Origin: Achromobacter dolens
GTDB lineage: Bacteria; Pseudomonadota; Gammaproteobacteria; Burkholderiales; Burkholderiaceae_B
Assembly: GCF_902859745.1 (NCBI RefSeq)
Contig: NZ_CADIJW010000057.1
Coordinates: forward strand, 1 to 33,091
Length of the DNA stretch: 33,091 bases
Reading direction: 5' to 3'
This document shows positions 16,678 through 24,282 of this stretch, in pieces. The notes under the pieces are model-generated. The model worked only from the letters and a program-made list of their open reading frames with translations, searched no databases and had not been told where the DNA came from. The translations under genes and the position numbers were made by a program. The stretch's first letter is position 1. Every line of letters starts with the position of its first letter.

Positions 16678-17157
16678 TCAGAGGCCGAGTTCGGACAGCC
16701 CCGGGTGATCGTCGGGACGCCGGCCCAGGGGCCAGTGGAACTTGCGGTCGGCTTCCCGGATCGGCAGGTCGTTGATGCAGGCGTAGCGGTGCGTCATCAG
16801 GCCGTCCTCGCCGAACTCCCAGTTTTCGTTGCCGTACGAACGGAACCAGTTGCCGGAATCGTCGTGCCATTCATAGGCGTAGCGCACGGCGATGCGGTTG
16901 CCGTCGTGGGCCCACAGTTCCTTGATGAGTCGGTAGTCCAGTTCCTTGGCCCATTTGCGGGCCAGGAAGGCGCGCGCTTGCTCGCGGCTGTTGACGAACT
17001 CGGCGCGGTTGCGCCAGCGCGTATCCAGGCTGTAGGCGAGCGCGACCTTGTCGGGGTCGCGGCTGTTCCAGCCATCTTCGGCCAGGCGCACCTTTTGCGC
17101 CGCGCTGTCGCGGGTGAAGGGAGGAAGAGGGGGGCGGGTAGTGGGGGTCGATGTCAT
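16678..17157 (-). CDS. DUF1348 (SnoaL/NTF2-like) protein
   Basis: The 159-residue protein matches the DUF1348 family of nuclear-transport-factor-2-like cone-shaped folds: [21 protein letters not shown] near residue 25-45, then [10 protein letters not shown] and [30 protein letters not shown], ending [15 protein letters not shown]. The family is common, small and largely uncharacterised. The start at 17157 is supported by GAGG eight bases upstream; a longer in-frame start at 17217 is less likely. It follows a TetR gene by 81 bp on the same strand and probably shares its operator. Confidence 0.85.
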   Translation of the reverse strand: MTSTPTTRPPLPPFTRDSAAQKVRLAEDGWNSRDPDKVALAYSLDTRWRNRAEFVNSREQARAFLARKWAKELDYRLIKELWAHDGNRIAVRYAYEWHDDSGNWFRSYGNENWEFGEDGLMTHRYACINDLPIREADRKFHWPLGRRPDDHPGLSELGL

Positions 17158-17238
17158 CGCGCTGGCCTCGCAGGCGGGTGGAAAAAACGGGAATGCCACG
17201 AGCGTGGCCGGGCGCAAGGGGCGGGCAGGGTCATGGCC

Positions 17239-17817
17239 TCAGTCCCCGGTGCCCAGCAGCGCGGCGGCGGCGCGGCGCGCGCTGTCGGCGATGGCCGGAT
17301 CGCGCGAGACCAGCGCCACCGCAATGGCGCCGTCGATCAGCACCAGCAATTGCGCGGCGGCCTCGTCGGGCTCGGGCAGATCGGCATCGCGGACCCGCGC
17401 GCGGATGTGGTCGAGCAGCCGCGCCTTGTGTTCGCGTGCCACCGCCAGCACCGGACTGGCTTCATCGCCGATTTCGCCGGCGGCATTGAGGAACGCGCAG
17501 CCGCGAAAGTCCTCGCTGGCGAACCATTCACGCAAGGCGTCGAACATGGACAGCAACCGCGCCCTGGGGGTGGCCGCCCGCGACGTGGCGTCGACGAACC
17601 AGCGCATCCAGCGTTCGTCGCGCGCCCGCAGGGCCGCGGCCACCAGCGCATCCTTGTTCGGGTAGTACTGATACACGCGCTTGCGCGCCACGCCGGAGGT
17701 CTTGACGATGAGATCCATGCCTGTGGCGTGGATGCCCCCGGCGTAGACCAGCCGTTCGGTGGCCTGGAGCAGGCGCAGGCGCGCGTCGTCGGGCGGGAGG
17801 TTGGGCGTGTCGGGCAT
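17239..17817 (-). CDS. TetR-family repressor
   Basis: The 192-residue regulator has an N-terminal TetR helix-turn-helix (LLQATERLVYAGGIHATGMDLIVKTSGVARKRVYQYYPNKDALV, about residues 16-59) and an all-helical ligand domain with a CAFLNAAGEIG segment typical of the AcrR/YbjK-like group. The start at 17817 is the first Met before the domain. It heads a two-gene unit with the DUF1348 protein. A 16+16 bp inverted repeat just upstream is its probable autoregulatory operator. The ligand is unknown. Confidence 0.9.
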   Translation of the reverse strand: MPDTPNLPPDDARLRLLQATERLVYAGGIHATGMDLIVKTSGVARKRVYQYYPNKDALVAAALRARDERWMRWFVDATSRAATPRARLLSMFDALREWFASEDFRGCAFLNAAGEIGDEASPVLAVAREHKARLLDHIRARVRDADLPEPDEAAAQLLVLIDGAIAVALVSRDPAIADSARRAAAALLGTGD

Positions 17818-17821
17818 GGCT

Positions 17822-17872
17822 GAGAATGATCGTTCTATATGCGATGGAGGCAATAGTAGAACGATCATTCTC
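17822..17872. promoter_or_regulatory. Double TetR operator: 16-bp perfect inverted repeat
   Basis: GAGAATGATCGTTCTA (17822-17837) is repeated in inverse as TAGAACGATCATTCTC (17857-17872) with a 19-bp spacer. Each arm is itself close to a palindrome (AGAA-n-GATC-n-TTCT), so the region likely holds two operators 35 bp apart. It starts five bases upstream of the TetR ATG. Beyond it, 17873-18000 shows no gene. Confidence 0.75.
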
Positions 17873-18009
17873 TTCGGTCAAGCGAGTCGGTCAGGCGGTG
17901 AGCGCGCCCCCCACGCACGGGCTCGGTTCACTTGCTGTGCCGTCCCTGTCCGGGCGTCGGGTGCAGGGGGCGCCGCACCATTCAGATACATAAGCCAATC
18001 TCAAGATGC

Positions 18010-18038
18010 TTGCTTTATCTGTTAATTAATACTAAAAT
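18010..18038 (+). promoter_or_regulatory. Promoter of the small-protein gene
   Basis: TTGCTT (18010-18015) and TAAAAT (18033-18038) are spaced by 17 bp in a sharply AT-rich patch. The start would be near 18045, about 257 nt before the small ORF. Matches are by eye. Confidence 0.55.
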
Positions 18039-18044
18039 ACTTAG

Positions 18045-18301
18045 ATCGTCACACAACAAGCCGGCAATTTTTCCGGATGCCGCCAAGCCAATGCCGCGCG
18101 CAGGCCTTGGCCTTCCCCCAAAGCGGGGTCCATCGAAGCGTCTTGCTTCGCCGCCGGCTTTGCCGACGACCCCAGGGCCATGCCCTGGCGCCCGGTCCTG
18201 ATGCCTGCCTTGCATCGCCGCCAGGGCATCCCGGGCGCGCTGGATATCCGAGTCGTTCCCTGCGCAGGGCAGGCCGACATCGCACACAGGAGAGTACGCA
18301 C
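18045..18301 (+). ncRNA. Structured leader RNA ahead of the 49-residue protein gene (candidate)
   Basis: This stretch has no convincing coding frame but several stems. CGAAGC/GCTTCG is at 18134-18139/18145-18150. An 11-bp stem ATGCCCTGGCG/CGCCAGGGCAT (18180-18190/18219-18229) encloses a second stem GATGC/GCATC (18200-18204/18212-18216). It matches no RNA family I recognise (6S, tmRNA, RNase P and common riboswitches considered). It could be a regulatory 5' UTR, or the functional part of a transcript of about 450 nt ending at the terminator near 18499. Confidence 0.35.
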
Positions 18302-18451
18302 ATGTCCCAACTGATCGCCAAGAAACCGCGCTTCGAAGTTCCGCCGCTGAACTGGAAGGCGCCAGGTTCGCGCCCGGACCCCGAAACCTCCACCCGCCCG
18401 GAAACTTCCGAGGCCGCCCAGGACAAGAACGCGACCCGCGTTCCTGACTGA
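18302..18451 (+). CDS. Small hypothetical protein, 49 residues
   Basis: The ATG is seven bases after a strong AGGAGAG (18288-18294). The product is hydrophilic and Pro/Thr/Glu-rich (MSQLIAKKPRFEVPPLNWKA at the start, ending NATRVPD). It has no signal peptide, membrane segment or Cys and is probably disordered. I do not recognise a family. Evidence for expression is the good ribosome site, the promoter 260 bp upstream and a classical terminator 19 bp after the stop. The codon pattern fits the surrounding GC-rich genes, with G/C at most third positions. Confidence 0.65.
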   Translation: MSQLIAKKPRFEVPPLNWKAPGSRPDPETSTRPETSEAAQDKNATRVPD

Positions 18452-18469
18452 CCCCTCCAAGGCAACAAC

Positions 18470-18499
18470 GCCGCGTCGACTCCGACGCGGCTTTTTTTT
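18470..18499 (+). terminator. Intrinsic terminator after the small-protein gene
   Basis: GCCGCGTCG (18470-18478) pairs with CGACGCGGC (18483-18491) around ACTC, followed by eight T residues (18492-18499). This is a textbook rho-independent terminator for rightward transcription. It lies 22 bp from the end of the leftward cyclase gene. Confidence 0.93.
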
Positions 18500-18521
18500 G
18501 GCGGCGCAAAGGCGTCCGCCG

Positions 18522-20285
18522 TCAGTCGGTGTTTTCCGGCGCCACCCCGTTCTTGCCATCCACCTTGGCCCGATAGAGCAGTTCGTCGGCGCGGCGGAAC
18601 AAGCTGTCCGCCGTCTCGATGCCGGGGCCGCGCGCGAGCGCCACGCCGAAGCTGGCGGTCAGCGCGAACACCGCGCCGTTTTCCGCCGCCACCCTGGCCC
18701 GCGCGATGCGCTGCCGCATGCGTTCGGCCATCTCCACCGCCTCGGCGGCCTTGTGGGCCCGGCACAGCACGGCGAATTCCTCGCCGCCCACCCGCGCGAC
18801 CACATCCGCCTGCCGCCAGGTCTGCCGGCACAGGTCGGCCACCGTTTTCAGGGCTTGGTCGCCGCTGGCGTGGCCGTAGGTGTCGTTGATGCCCTTGAAA
18901 TCGTCGATGTCGAACAGGATGAAGGCCAATGCCGTGCCGGCGTCGCGCCATTGCGACAGGGCCTGATCGAGGCGGCTCTCGAAGGCGCGGCGGTTGAGCA
19001 GGCCGGTCAGGAAGTCGGTCTCCGCCATCACCGCCAGGTCGACGATCAGGCGGTCGCGCTCCAGTTCGGCGCGTTTGCGCGCGGCGGCGTTGTCCTTGAG
19101 CACGCTCAGCGCCTCGAACATGCCGTCGACCTCGCCGCGGTACTTGCCCACGGGGATCGCGGCGACGGGCGTGCCGTTGGCGATGGCGCCGATGATGCGG
19201 GTGGCCTGCACGAACGGCCGTATCACGCGCCGGCGAAACTGCCGCAGCGACAGCATCAGCGCGGCCGCCAGCGCGGTGGCGGCTACCAGTGTGATGACCA
19301 GCAAGCGGATCGCGTCGCGCCGATGCTCGCGCATGCTCGCCTCCATCAGGTCCAGCATCAGGTCGCGGAACTGGCTGATGGCATGCATCAGCGGCACGTA
19401 GGTCGCGGCCAGCTCGCGCGCGCTGATGGTGGCGCCGCCGGGTTGCAGCGCCGCCATGTCGCGCACTTCCGCCAGATAGCGCATGCCTTCGCCGAAATAG
19501 AAATGCCGCAGGTCGCCGTAGGCCAGCGACTCGCGCAGGTCCGGCCGCGTCGCCAGGCGCATCTCCAGCAGGTCGTGCAACTGGTCGATGCGTCCCAGCA
19601 CCCGTTCAATGCGGTATTCGTCGGACTCGGTCAGTTGGCGGTGCTTGGCAAGCGCCGGCGTGAAGGTCGAGCCCAGCAGGCCCGCCTGTTCGTGCAGCTC
19701 GCTCGCCAGCAACGCCAGGGTCAGCAGATTGGGCGCGTCGGCTCCGTTCCGCATCACCACGCCGGCGCTCTCGGCCATTGCCGCCTGCAGCTCGGGCACC
19801 AGCGCCACCATGCCGTTCACCGCCGCCAGCACGCGCTGGCCCGAGATGTCGGCGCGCGGCGTGGCGATCAGGGCGTCGGCGTCTGCGCGGGCCTTGATCA
19901 GGGCGTAGCGGATGCGCTGGATGTTGGTGAACTCCCGCGCGCTGTTCGGACTGAGCGGGGCGCGGTACAGCGCCAGCAGTTCGGCGATGCGGGTGTCGCT
20001 GCGTTCGCGGGCCGCCTGCAGCCCATCCAGCAGGGATGCCCCGACCGGGTAGTCGGCGCCCAGGGCGGCATTCATGGGACCACGCTCGGCGGACACCGTT
20101 TCCATCGCCGCGATGGTGGTGCGGACGATGGCGAAAGCGCGCAGCGCTTCGCCGGTGGCGAGATAGGCGGCGCGGCTCTGGAGCAGCAGGATTCCCGTCA
20201 GGACCGACATTGGCAGCAGCACGCCCGCCGCCAATATCAGGAAATAGCGTTCCAGTGATTTGATCGAGAATCTACTGCGCAACAT
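18522..20285 (-). CDS. Membrane diguanylate cyclase with large periplasmic helical sensor
   Basis: The 587-residue protein has a helix at about 14-36, a long helical periplasmic region (37-325) with ERGPMNAALG at 68-77 recalling nitrate/nitrite-sensing (NIT-like) domains, a second helix (326-347), a HAMP-like linker and a C-terminal GGDEF domain (about 420-580). The signature is GGEEF (500-504), with the substrate-coordinating FDIDDFKGINDTYGH upstream. An intact product-inhibition I-site RQAD (491-494) sits five residues before it. It should make cyclic di-GMP in response to an extracellular cue. The NIT likeness is tentative. Confidence 0.9.
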   Translation of the reverse strand: MLRSRFSIKSLERYFLILAAGVLLPMSVLTGILLLQSRAAYLATGEALRAFAIVRTTIAAMETVSAERGPMNAALGADYPVGASLLDGLQAARERSDTRIAELLALYRAPLSPNSAREFTNIQRIRYALIKARADADALIATPRADISGQRVLAAVNGMVALVPELQAAMAESAGVVMRNGADAPNLLTLALLASELHEQAGLLGSTFTPALAKHRQLTESDEYRIERVLGRIDQLHDLLEMRLATRPDLRESLAYGDLRHFYFGEGMRYLAEVRDMAALQPGGATISARELAATYVPLMHAISQFRDLMLDLMEASMREHRRDAIRLLVITLVAATALAAALMLSLRQFRRRVIRPFVQATRIIGAIANGTPVAAIPVGKYRGEVDGMFEALSVLKDNAAARKRAELERDRLIVDLAVMAETDFLTGLLNRRAFESRLDQALSQWRDAGTALAFILFDIDDFKGINDTYGHASGDQALKTVADLCRQTWRQADVVARVGGEEFAVLCRAHKAAEAVEMAERMRQRIARARVAAENGAVFALTASFGVALARGPGIETADSLFRRADELLYRAKVDGKNGVAPENTD

Positions 20286-20388
20286 ACGGATGGGCCGGCC
20301 TGATGCGATGTGGCTGTGCGCGCAGGATACTGTAATTGCGCGGCTGCCAGGCCATCGCCGCGCGCCGCATGACGTCTCGCCGGGCGGC

Positions 20389-20853
20389 TCAGGGCCGTTC
20401 CAGGATGCGTGGGCCCGGCCCGTCGCGGCCGAGCACGTCGTCCGGGTTGCGCAGCGGACAGTCCTTGAGCGACAGGCAGCCGCAGCCGATGCAACTGTCC
20501 AGTTCGTCGCGCAGCCGGGTCAGCTTGCGGATGCGTTCATCCAGGTTCGCGCGCCATTGCGACGACAGGGCCTTCCATTGCGCCGGACTGAGGCGGTTGC
20601 CGTCCTGCGGGAAGCGCGACATGGCCTCGCGGATTTCCTCCAGCGGAATGCCTGTGCGTTGCGCCACCTTGATGATGGCGATGTAGCGCAGCACGATGCC
20701 GGGAAAGCGGCGCTGGTTGCCGTCGCTGCGCGAACTCTGGATCAATCCCTTGGTTTCGTAGAAGTGGATCGTCGAGACCGGCACCCCGCTGCGCCGGGCG
20801 ACTTCGCCCACCGTCATGAGCCGCGTGATGTCGATCGGCTTGTCGCCCGCCAT
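20389..20853 (-). CDS. soxR: Redox-sensitive transcriptional activator SoxR
   Basis: The 154-residue MerR-family protein has the SoxR helix-turn-helix ([27 protein letters not shown], about 12-38), a dimerisation helix and the [2Fe-2S] ligand cluster C121, C124, C126, C132 ([17 protein letters not shown]). SoxR is oxidised by redox-cycling compounds or superoxide and then untwists target promoters. The start at 20853 is typical in length. The -35 of the divergent promoter begins six bases beyond its start codon. No soxS is nearby, as in most non-enteric bacteria where SoxR acts directly. Confidence 0.95.
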   Translation of the reverse strand: MAGDKPIDITRLMTVGEVARRSGVPVSTIHFYETKGLIQSSRSDGNQRRFPGIVLRYIAIIKVAQRTGIPLEEIREAMSRFPQDGNRLSPAQWKALSSQWRANLDERIRKLTRLRDELDSCIGCGCLSLKDCPLRNPDDVLGRDGPGPRILERP

Positions 20854-20858
20854 GGAAG

Positions 20859-20889
20859 TTGACCTCAAGTTAAGTTGAGGTTTTATAGT
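20859..20889 (+). promoter_or_regulatory. SoxR box in a 19-bp-spaced promoter driving doxX
   Basis: CCTCAAGTTAAGTTGAGG (20863-20880) differs at one position from the SoxR consensus CCTCAAGTTAACTTGAGG. It sits between TTGACC (-35, 20859-20864) and TATAGT (-10, 20884-20889). The spacer is 19 bp, the overlong spacing that SoxR/MerR activators require. Transcription would start near 20896, about 85 nt before the DoxX ATG. Confidence 0.9.
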
Positions 20890-20981
20890 CCGCCGCGCTG
20901 GATTTGGCAACCCGCCGGATCCGGCCTGCCGCCGCGCCCGCCGGGCGGGCGGGACAACGCCGACCATCAGGAGCAGGACCC

Positions 20982-21401
20982 ATGCAGACGCCGCAATACC
21001 TCGAACCCGTGCTTCAGAGCTCTTGGCTCTGGTTCATCGCGCGGCTGTGCCTGGCGGTGGTTTTCATCGCCTCGGGCGCGGCCAAGCTGATCGATTTCCA
21101 GGGCGGGGTGGCGGAAATGCGGGGCGCGGGGCTGGAACCGGCCCGCCTGTTCAACATCGCGGTGGCGGCGCTGATGCTGGCCGGTTCGATCCTGATCCTG
21201 GCGGACCGTGCTGTCTGGCTGGCCGCCGCCGCGCTGGCGGTGTTCCTGGCGCTGACGATCTTCATCGTGCACGCCTTCTGGCGCCTGCCCGAACCGCAGG
21301 CCAGGCTGGCGTTGTTCTTCGCGCTGGAGCACGTGTCGGTAATCGGCGGCCTGTTCGCGGCCGCCATCGCCAGCCACTACCGGGCGCTGGCGATGGCTTA
21401 G
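20982..21401 (+). CDS. DoxX-family membrane protein, SoxR-regulated
   Basis: The 139-residue protein has four hydrophobic helices and the DoxX pattern: [21 protein letters not shown] at about 19-39 and [27 protein letters not shown] at about 46-72. The family includes quinone-interacting and redox-protective membrane proteins. The ribosome site AGGAGCAGG lies just upstream of the ATG at 20982. Its only visible promoter is the SoxR-type one, so it is probably induced by redox-cycling agents. Confidence 0.88.
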   Translation: MQTPQYLEPVLQSSWLWFIARLCLAVVFIASGAAKLIDFQGGVAEMRGAGLEPARLFNIAVAALMLAGSILILADRAVWLAAAALAVFLALTIFIVHAFWRLPEPQARLALFFALEHVSVIGGLFAAAIASHYRALAMA

Positions 21402-21426
21402 GGGGGCTTGCGGCGACCCCGGGGCC

Positions 21427-22998
21427 CTAGGGGGTGCCGTGCAGCACCACGCGGTTGCGGCCCTGCTGCTTGGCCGCATAGAGGGCGGCGTCGGCGGCGT
21501 GGAACACCTGGACCACGTCCGGCCCGCTGGTCGGCCATTGCGCCACGCCCGCCGACATCGTGATCCCGCCCACCTGTGGGAAGTCGCGCTCCGCGGTGCG
21601 TTGGCGCAGCCGCTCGGCCACGATCACTGCTTCCGTCGGCGCCACCCCCGGCAGCAGGATCAGGAATTCCTCGCCGCCGTTGCGGCACAGGATGTCGCCG
21701 GGGCGCGAGCAGTCGCGCATCAACTGCGCCACGTCCTGGATCACCTTGTCGCCCGCGGTATGGCCGTAGGTGTCATTGACCCGCTTGAAATGGTCGATGT
21801 CCAGCGCCAGCACCGAGAATGGCGTGCCCGAAGCCTGCAGGTGATCCACCGCGTCCTGCGTGCCGCGCCGGTTGCGCAGGCCGGTCAGCGGGTCGGTGAT
21901 GCTGGCCAGGTTCAGCTTGCCGATCTTTTCCTGCAGGGTGGTGAAGCTCCAGATCACCGCGCGCTTGAGGCGCTCGGCCTCGAAATACCAGGCGCGCACC
22001 GACTTGACCCGTTGCATCGCCACCGCGACGTCATGATGTTCGACGTTGGTGGCCAGTTGCGACAGCGGCAGCGAGATTTGCCGCGCACACCACCAGATCG
22101 CCAGCAGGAACACCAACGCCAGCGGCGCGGCGTAGCCCAGCAGCGCCCACAGCAGCTCGCGGATCGGTTCCAGTGTCACGGCGGTGGGGCGCTGGGCCAC
22201 CACGCCCCAACCGCTGGCGGGCACCGGCGCGTAGCCGGCCAGCATGTCCACGCCGCGTGAATTGACCACCCGGCGCGCGCCGGCCTGGCCCTCGATGACG
22301 GCTTCGATCACCGGATTGCCGTTCACCACTTCGCCGACCCGGCTGGCATCGGTGTGATAGATAAGCCGCCCGTCGCCATCCACCACATAGAGATAGGAGC
22401 CGTCTTTGTAGTGGTGCAGGCCCAGCAGGTCGTTGAGCGCGCTTTCCCTGCGCAGGTGCAGGGTGCCGGCGATGTAGCCCAGGAAGCGGCCGTCGGCGGC
22501 CAGCACCGGATAGGACAGGTTGATCAGCAGGTTGCCGGCGATCGAGACATAGGGTTTGGTGATGACCGGATGACGGCTTTGCAGCGCGACCCGGCTGCCC
22601 GGACTGTCGATCCGGGTGCCGACAAAGCTGCGGAAATCCTGGGTGGTGGCCAGCAGCACGCCGTCGGCGCCCACCACGCCCACCGAATTGAACGTGTCGC
22701 TCTGCTCCTGTACCCGGCGAACCTCGGCCGCCAGCATGTCCGGGGCGCCCATGTGCGCCGCGATCTGGCGCGCGCTGTAGCCCAGTTGGCGTTCGGCCGC
22801 CTTGAGAAAACCGCCGGCGCTCTGCGCCAGCTTGGCGGCGTAGACGCGGTTTGCTTCCAGGGTGGTGGTGATGAGTTGCTCGCGCTGCAGCCGGTAACTG
22901 GCGTACAAGGCGTTGGCGGTAGCGGCGATGGCGCTGAATATCGTAAGCGCGAGCACCAGGCCGCGTAGATTGATTCGCATGGGGAGCACAGCAGGCAT
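21427..22998 (-). CDS. Membrane diguanylate cyclase with dCache sensor
   Basis: The 523-residue protein has a helix at about 12-32, a periplasmic dCache_1-type double PAS-like domain (about 35-280; SVGVVGADGVLLATTQDF, then SYLYVVDGDGRLIYHTD), a second helix (283-303) and a GGDEF domain (about 365-520). The signature is GGEEF (441-445) with I-site RPGD (432-435), both intact. It should synthesise cyclic di-GMP on binding of a small ligand. An alternative start at 22980 would remove six residues; neither has a clear ribosome site. Confidence 0.9.
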   Translation of the reverse strand: MPAVLPMRINLRGLVLALTIFSAIAATANALYASYRLQREQLITTTLEANRVYAAKLAQSAGGFLKAAERQLGYSARQIAAHMGAPDMLAAEVRRVQEQSDTFNSVGVVGADGVLLATTQDFRSFVGTRIDSPGSRVALQSRHPVITKPYVSIAGNLLINLSYPVLAADGRFLGYIAGTLHLRRESALNDLLGLHHYKDGSYLYVVDGDGRLIYHTDASRVGEVVNGNPVIEAVIEGQAGARRVVNSRGVDMLAGYAPVPASGWGVVAQRPTAVTLEPIRELLWALLGYAAPLALVFLLAIWWCARQISLPLSQLATNVEHHDVAVAMQRVKSVRAWYFEAERLKRAVIWSFTTLQEKIGKLNLASITDPLTGLRNRRGTQDAVDHLQASGTPFSVLALDIDHFKRVNDTYGHTAGDKVIQDVAQLMRDCSRPGDILCRNGGEEFLILLPGVAPTEAVIVAERLRQRTAERDFPQVGGITMSAGVAQWPTSGPDVVQVFHAADAALYAAKQQGRNRVVLHGTP

Positions 22999-23098
22999 GG
23001 GTCTCGTTATGGGCGCGGCGCTGCGCAGCGCCGGCAGGCGCCATTGTATGCAAGCGCGCCTCGGGTCTCGCCGGGATCGAGCGGGTGTGGTTGGCGCG

Positions 23099-24181
23099 CT
23101 ACGGTGTTTCGTCCCCGGATGGCGTGTCCAGCAGGCGCGCCGCGCGCGAGCGGGGCGCGGCGCCGGCGCGGAAATACCCCATCACGGTGGCCACGCTGGC
23201 ATGGCCGGTCATGGCCATGGCGTCGCCCAACGGCACGTTCTGGCGGCCGGCTTCGGTCACGAAACCCGAACGCAGGCTGTGGGCCGAGAAATCGCCCTCG
23301 ATGCCCGCCAGGCGGCAGCGTTCCTGGACGATGGCGCGCACCGCGGCGGCGGCGAGCGGTTCGCCGATCACATCGCCACGGCGGATGCGGCGGAACAGGG
23401 CGCCTTGGCGGATGCCGCTGGCGGCCAGCCAGGCGTCCAGGGCCAGCGCCGCCGCGCCGGCGATCGGCTTGCGGTCCTGGGCGCGGTCGGCGCCGGACTG
23501 GTTGGTCTTGGAGTGCGAGAGCAAATAGAGGTAATCCTCGCCCACCTTGCGCGTGTTTTCGACGGTCGCCCCGACCACCTCGGACCGCCGCCGGCCGCCG
23601 CTGGACCAGGCGAACAGCAGCAACGCCCGGTCGCGCAGGCCGCGCAGGGAGTCGTCGCAGGTGTCCAGCAGGGCCTGCAGCGGTTCGCGCGTCAGGGCGT
23701 CCTTGCGCGCCGGCGTCGCGCCCCGGCGGGCATAGGCGCGGCGGGTGCGGGCCAGCAGCTCGCGCACGGCGGCGGCGCGGCAGGGGTTGGGCAGCCCGGC
23801 CAGCTCATGGGCCTTGGAGAGCACCGACAGCCGTTGCAACAGCGTGTTCAGGCTGGGCGGCCCGAGCCGGCCCTTGGCCTTGATCCGCACCAACTCGCTG
23901 TCCAGCGCCGGCGGCAGCTCCGATGTCAGCCCCTGGGCGCCGGTCCGCTGGGCGTGGTCCACCACGAACTGGATCACCGCCGCCTCGGACAGCGGCAGCG
24001 CGAGGGGCCGGCCATAGCGCAGGCCGAACCAGGCCGACCAGTAGCGGATCGCGGCGCGATAGCTGGCGGCCGTATTGGGCGAACTACCCTCGCGCAGCAG
24101 GTCGCGCATGGCGGCGTCGGCCTGGCGGTCGAGCGCGCGGGGGTCCAGCAGGGGCAGCGGGGCCGGAGAAGTGGGCAGCAT
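23099..24181 (-). CDS. Tyrosine recombinase/integrase, solitary
   Basis: The 360-residue protein has an N-terminal SAM-like core-binding domain (about 20-130, with SPNTAASYRAAIRYWSAWF) and a full catalytic domain. R198 lies in GRRRSEV, K225 in HSKTNQ, H301 and R304 in HSLRSG, H327 in GHAS and nucleophile Y336 in MGYFRAG. All active-site residues are present. No excisionase, phage or transposon gene, tRNA or direct-repeat att site is visible nearby, so it may be a domesticated chromosomal recombinase or the last gene of a decayed element. It is divergent from the LysR gene, 101 bp away. Confidence 0.9.
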   Translation of the reverse strand: MLPTSPAPLPLLDPRALDRQADAAMRDLLREGSSPNTAASYRAAIRYWSAWFGLRYGRPLALPLSEAAVIQFVVDHAQRTGAQGLTSELPPALDSELVRIKAKGRLGPPSLNTLLQRLSVLSKAHELAGLPNPCRAAAVRELLARTRRAYARRGATPARKDALTREPLQALLDTCDDSLRGLRDRALLLFAWSSGGRRRSEVVGATVENTRKVGEDYLYLLSHSKTNQSGADRAQDRKPIAGAAALALDAWLAASGIRQGALFRRIRRGDVIGEPLAAAAVRAIVQERCRLAGIEGDFSAHSLRSGFVTEAGRQNVPLGDAMAMTGHASVATVMGYFRAGAAPRSRAARLLDTPSGDETP

Positions 24182-24282
24182 GCGGGGCGGGAAATGACCG
24201 GGAGCGGGGAGCCTGGCGTGGCACGGCCCGTGGATACTATCATTCCGCTACTTCGCTACCCGCCCCTGAAGGTGCCGCCCGG

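Noticed and set aside
17932-18201. 89-codon plus-strand frame in the leader upstream of the small protein
   Set aside because: It spans the predicted promoter, has no ribosome site and shows no coding-like composition.
18498-20258. 586-codon plus-strand frame opposite the first diguanylate cyclase
   Set aside because: Antisense shadow of a gene with intact GGEEF and I-site motifs.
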